Positions 5,392-6,630 of a stretch of 6,630 bases of DNA are shown here, piece after piece. The notes below the pieces were generated by a model. It was not told where the DNA came from and made no database searches. It worked only from the letters and a program-made list of their open reading frames with translations. Position numbers and translations under genes: made by a program. The DNA is from an uncultured Chloroflexaceae bacterium. Its GTDB lineage: Bacteria > Chloroflexota > Chloroflexia > Chloroflexales > Chloroflexaceae. The stretch lies in assembly GCA_937141995.1 (NCBI GenBank), contig CAKZQX010000526.1, forward strand, positions 1 through 6,630. Reading direction: 5' to 3'. Within the stretch, counting starts at the first letter, position 1. Each line of letters begins with the position of its first letter.

Positions 5392-6327
5392 GTGGAAAAC
5401 TCCTCGCATAACCATAAAAATGATCCGCAGCGCTACCTGGCTTCACTGCCGGAGCGCACCGTGCGTGCCGGCGCTGCGTTAGTTGGGGGACTGTTGAACG
5501 AAACCAGCAACCTGCTGCTGCCGCGCGAACTGCGCCACTCGCGGTTATACCAGGCCACGGTTGCGCAGTTAATGCGCATCACGGTCGAAATGGTCGGCGA
5601 TGTCCAGGGCGTGTTTCCCGGCGAGACCATTCCGGTGCAGGAGTTATTTATTCGGAAGTCGGCCGGCAACGTGATCGAAGTTGCCGGCTTCCTGGCGGTT
5701 GGCTGGTCGCCCGTCTGGCTACTGGCGGCGGCCTCGGACCTGATTGGCGGCACCAGAACCTACCTGCGGGCACTGGTGGTTGAACTCAAGCAGGCCGGCG
5801 TACTCCCGGAGGATGCCAATATCTCTTCGTTTGACGAGTTGTTGACGGTGCTCGAAGGCACGTCGGGCACGCTGGGGGATACGATTGTCGTGCTACCCTT
5901 AACCGCGCGCGATATGCGAACTTCCTGGCAGACGCTGCAACAGCATGTCAACGAACTGCCGGACGCGCGGCAACTGGCGTCGATCTTTGCGGTCCTGCAG
6001 CAGGCCGCGCAGCAGGAAGGGCGCTCGCTGCTAGAGATGTCATCAATTGTAGGGTTGGGCGCGGTGCGGGCCGGTATCCAGATGGGCAATACCTATCTCT
6101 TTGACTACTACCGCGATGCCCTGCACCTGATCGCCGAGGAGGGACTGCTCGCCTACCTGCGGCGGGTCAGCACACCCTACCTGACACGCGCTGTACGCCA
6201 CTTCGATCCACACGCCGCCACCCTGACAGATCAATTCCTGAGCCGCTGGGTCATCCGCCGGCCGGTTGATGCTCCTCCGCCACAACTGCCAGCGGATGAA
6301 ATCATTATCGTTGATGATCAGCCATAA
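5392..6327 (+). CDS. Uncharacterised 311-residue protein with a central hydrophobic segment
   Basis: I cannot assign a named family. The N-terminus is short and hydrophilic, followed by a helical region (about 22-75) containing RAGAALVGGLLNETSNLLLP. A hydrophobic stretch at about 94-119 (VIEVAGFLAVGWSPVWLLAA and onward) could be one membrane segment or a buried helical hairpin. The rest (120-290) is predominantly helical, with charged amphipathic stretches and a FDYYRDALHLIAEEGLLAYL region (237-256). It ends in a proline-rich linker and an acidic tail (EIIIVDDQP, 303-311). The repeated aromatic and charged pattern hints at a conserved Chloroflexota protein, from memory only. The GTG at 5392 is chosen because AAAGGAG (5379-5385) sits six bases before it; the longer reading from TTG at 5374 would translate the ribosome binding site. 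No partner gene is evident. Confidence 0.85.
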   Translation: MENSSHNHKNDPQRYLASLPERTVRAGAALVGGLLNETSNLLLPRELRHSRLYQATVAQLMRITVEMVGDVQGVFPGETIPVQELFIRKSAGNVIEVAGFLAVGWSPVWLLAAASDLIGGTRTYLRALVVELKQAGVLPEDANISSFDELLTVLEGTSGTLGDTIVVLPLTARDMRTSWQTLQQHVNELPDARQLASIFAVLQQAAQQEGRSLLEMSSIVGLGAVRAGIQMGNTYLFDYYRDALHLIAEEGLLAYLRRVSTPYLTRAVRHFDPHAATLTDQFLSRWVIRRPVDAPPPQLPADEIIIVDDQP

Positions 6328-6388
6328 TGCTACCCGGTTGCCTGCGCTAGACTTACACGAGTTACATAGTCATTGACCCGGCAGGAGA

Positions 6389-6410
6389 TTCCGCCTCCGG
6401 CAGGGCGGAA
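6389..6410. repeat. Small GC-rich inverted repeat
   Basis: TTCCGCC (6389-6395) pairs exactly with GGCGGAA (6404-6410) around an 8-base loop. It is followed five bases later by the much longer AT-rich hairpin. Read as RNA on the + strand, this 7-bp stem is followed after GAAACATC by a run of six T (6419-6424), so the pair could work as a weak terminator for the preceding gene. The T-run is eight bases from the stem, further than usual. Confidence 0.4.
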
Positions 6411-6415
6411 GAAAC

Positions 6416-6467
6416 ATCTTTTTTCACAAAACATTTGCACACAGTGCAAATGTTTTGTGAAAAAGAT
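6416..6467. repeat. Long near-perfect hairpin (21 perfect base pairs, 3-base loop)
   Basis: The left arm (6416-6440) and right arm (6444-6467) are complementary throughout except for one extra T in the left arm. The inner 21 bp (6420-6440 with 6444-6464) are perfect around the loop ACA. The stem is AT-rich outside (TTTTTCACAAAAC) with TTTGCAC at the tip. The left arm begins with T's and the right arm ends with A's, the reverse of an intrinsic terminator. It could form a cruciform, an RNase III substrate, a regulator site or the remnant of a miniature transposable element. Confidence 0.9.
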
Positions 6468-6558
6468 CGAAAACGTACCATGCTGCCGCAGGCGAGACGG
6501 GCTTCCACCTGGGCACCTGTCCGTTTTGAACGCCCACCGCGTACGTCGTGTAAACTTA

Positions 6559-6574
6559 GAGACTGTCTGAAAAG
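6559..6574. mobile_element. Possible insertion-sequence terminal inverted repeat at the window edge
   Basis: GAGACTGTCTGAAAAG resembles the ends of several IS families (IS5/IS4-like ends beginning GAGACTGTC.GAAAA, from memory). CTTA lies directly before it and could be part of a target-site duplication. Only 56 bases follow, so neither a transposase nor the opposite end can be seen. Confidence 0.25.
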
Positions 6575-6630
6575 ATGATGCGCGTCGGTCCCACGGCATG
6601 CTGAGTGCCCTGCGACACCGGACAGCGCCC

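Larger units (their letters stand above)
6328..6630. other. Non-coding right edge
   Basis: No reading frame here is convincing: the short open frames on both strands run through the long hairpin and have no supported ribosome binding site. The stretch holds two consecutive hairpins (6389-6410 and 6416-6467), a CCGGCAGG direct repeat (6378-6385 and 6397-6404) and an insertion-sequence-like end near 6559. No T-run terminator follows the 311-residue gene. Confidence 0.6.

Noticed and set aside
4525..5415. 296-residue open frame on the - strand across the TTTCGYG array and antisense to the PPOX gene
   Set aside because: Its middle is a translation of the repeat (CRATKC-like monotony), and its ends are the complement of well-supported genes. 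Openness comes from the repeat lacking stops.

Overview
The window looks like a chromosomal segment from a GC-rich bacterium, most probably of the phylum Chloroflexota (Chloroflexus-like). This placement rests on overall sequence style and on the mix of an HNH-bearing SF2 helicase, an F420/FMN-type split-barrel protein, a DUF1294 membrane protein and a GxxExxY nuclease-like gene. It is an impression from memory, not a database result. All six credible genes lie on the + strand, separated by gaps of about 60 to 250 bases, so this is a chain of small independent units rather than one tight operon.

Layout. 1-241 is a leader with a good sigma-70-type promoter (47-76) and a perfect 14-bp palindrome (199-212). 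It feeds an 869-residue DEAD/DEAH (SF2) helicase with a C-terminal HNH endonuclease domain (242-2851), the only obvious candidate here for nucleic-acid defence or restriction. A 12-bp perfect stem-loop follows (2879-2920). Next come two short, more GC-rich genes: an uncharacterised helical protein (3106-3519) and a DUF1294-type membrane protein (3579-3953), 59 bases apart and possibly co-transcribed.

The most unusual part is 3961-4795. A small PD-(D/E)XK nuclease-like gene of the GxxExxY family (4177-4587) sits between two low-complexity arrays. The upstream array (3961-4070) is built on GGACCGCGAA/CGCGAAA and the downstream array (4592-4795) on TTTCGYGGYCC/TTTCGYGYA. These are reverse complements of the same core, so the gene is enclosed by arrays in inverted orientation. 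The downstream array is made of 17 units of two kinds in a regular order. The arrangement recalls REP/RAYT-like systems, in which an enzyme gene is flanked by the repeats it may act on. That function is inference only.

After the array come a pyridoxamine-phosphate-oxidase-like split-barrel protein (4822-5220) and an uncharacterised 311-residue protein with one hydrophobic stretch (5392-6327). The last 303 bases (6328-6630) hold no convincing gene. They contain a small GC-rich hairpin, a striking 21-bp perfect hairpin with a 3-base loop (6416-6467), and near the right edge a sequence resembling an insertion-sequence end (about 6559-6574). No RNA genes or CRISPR arrays were found.
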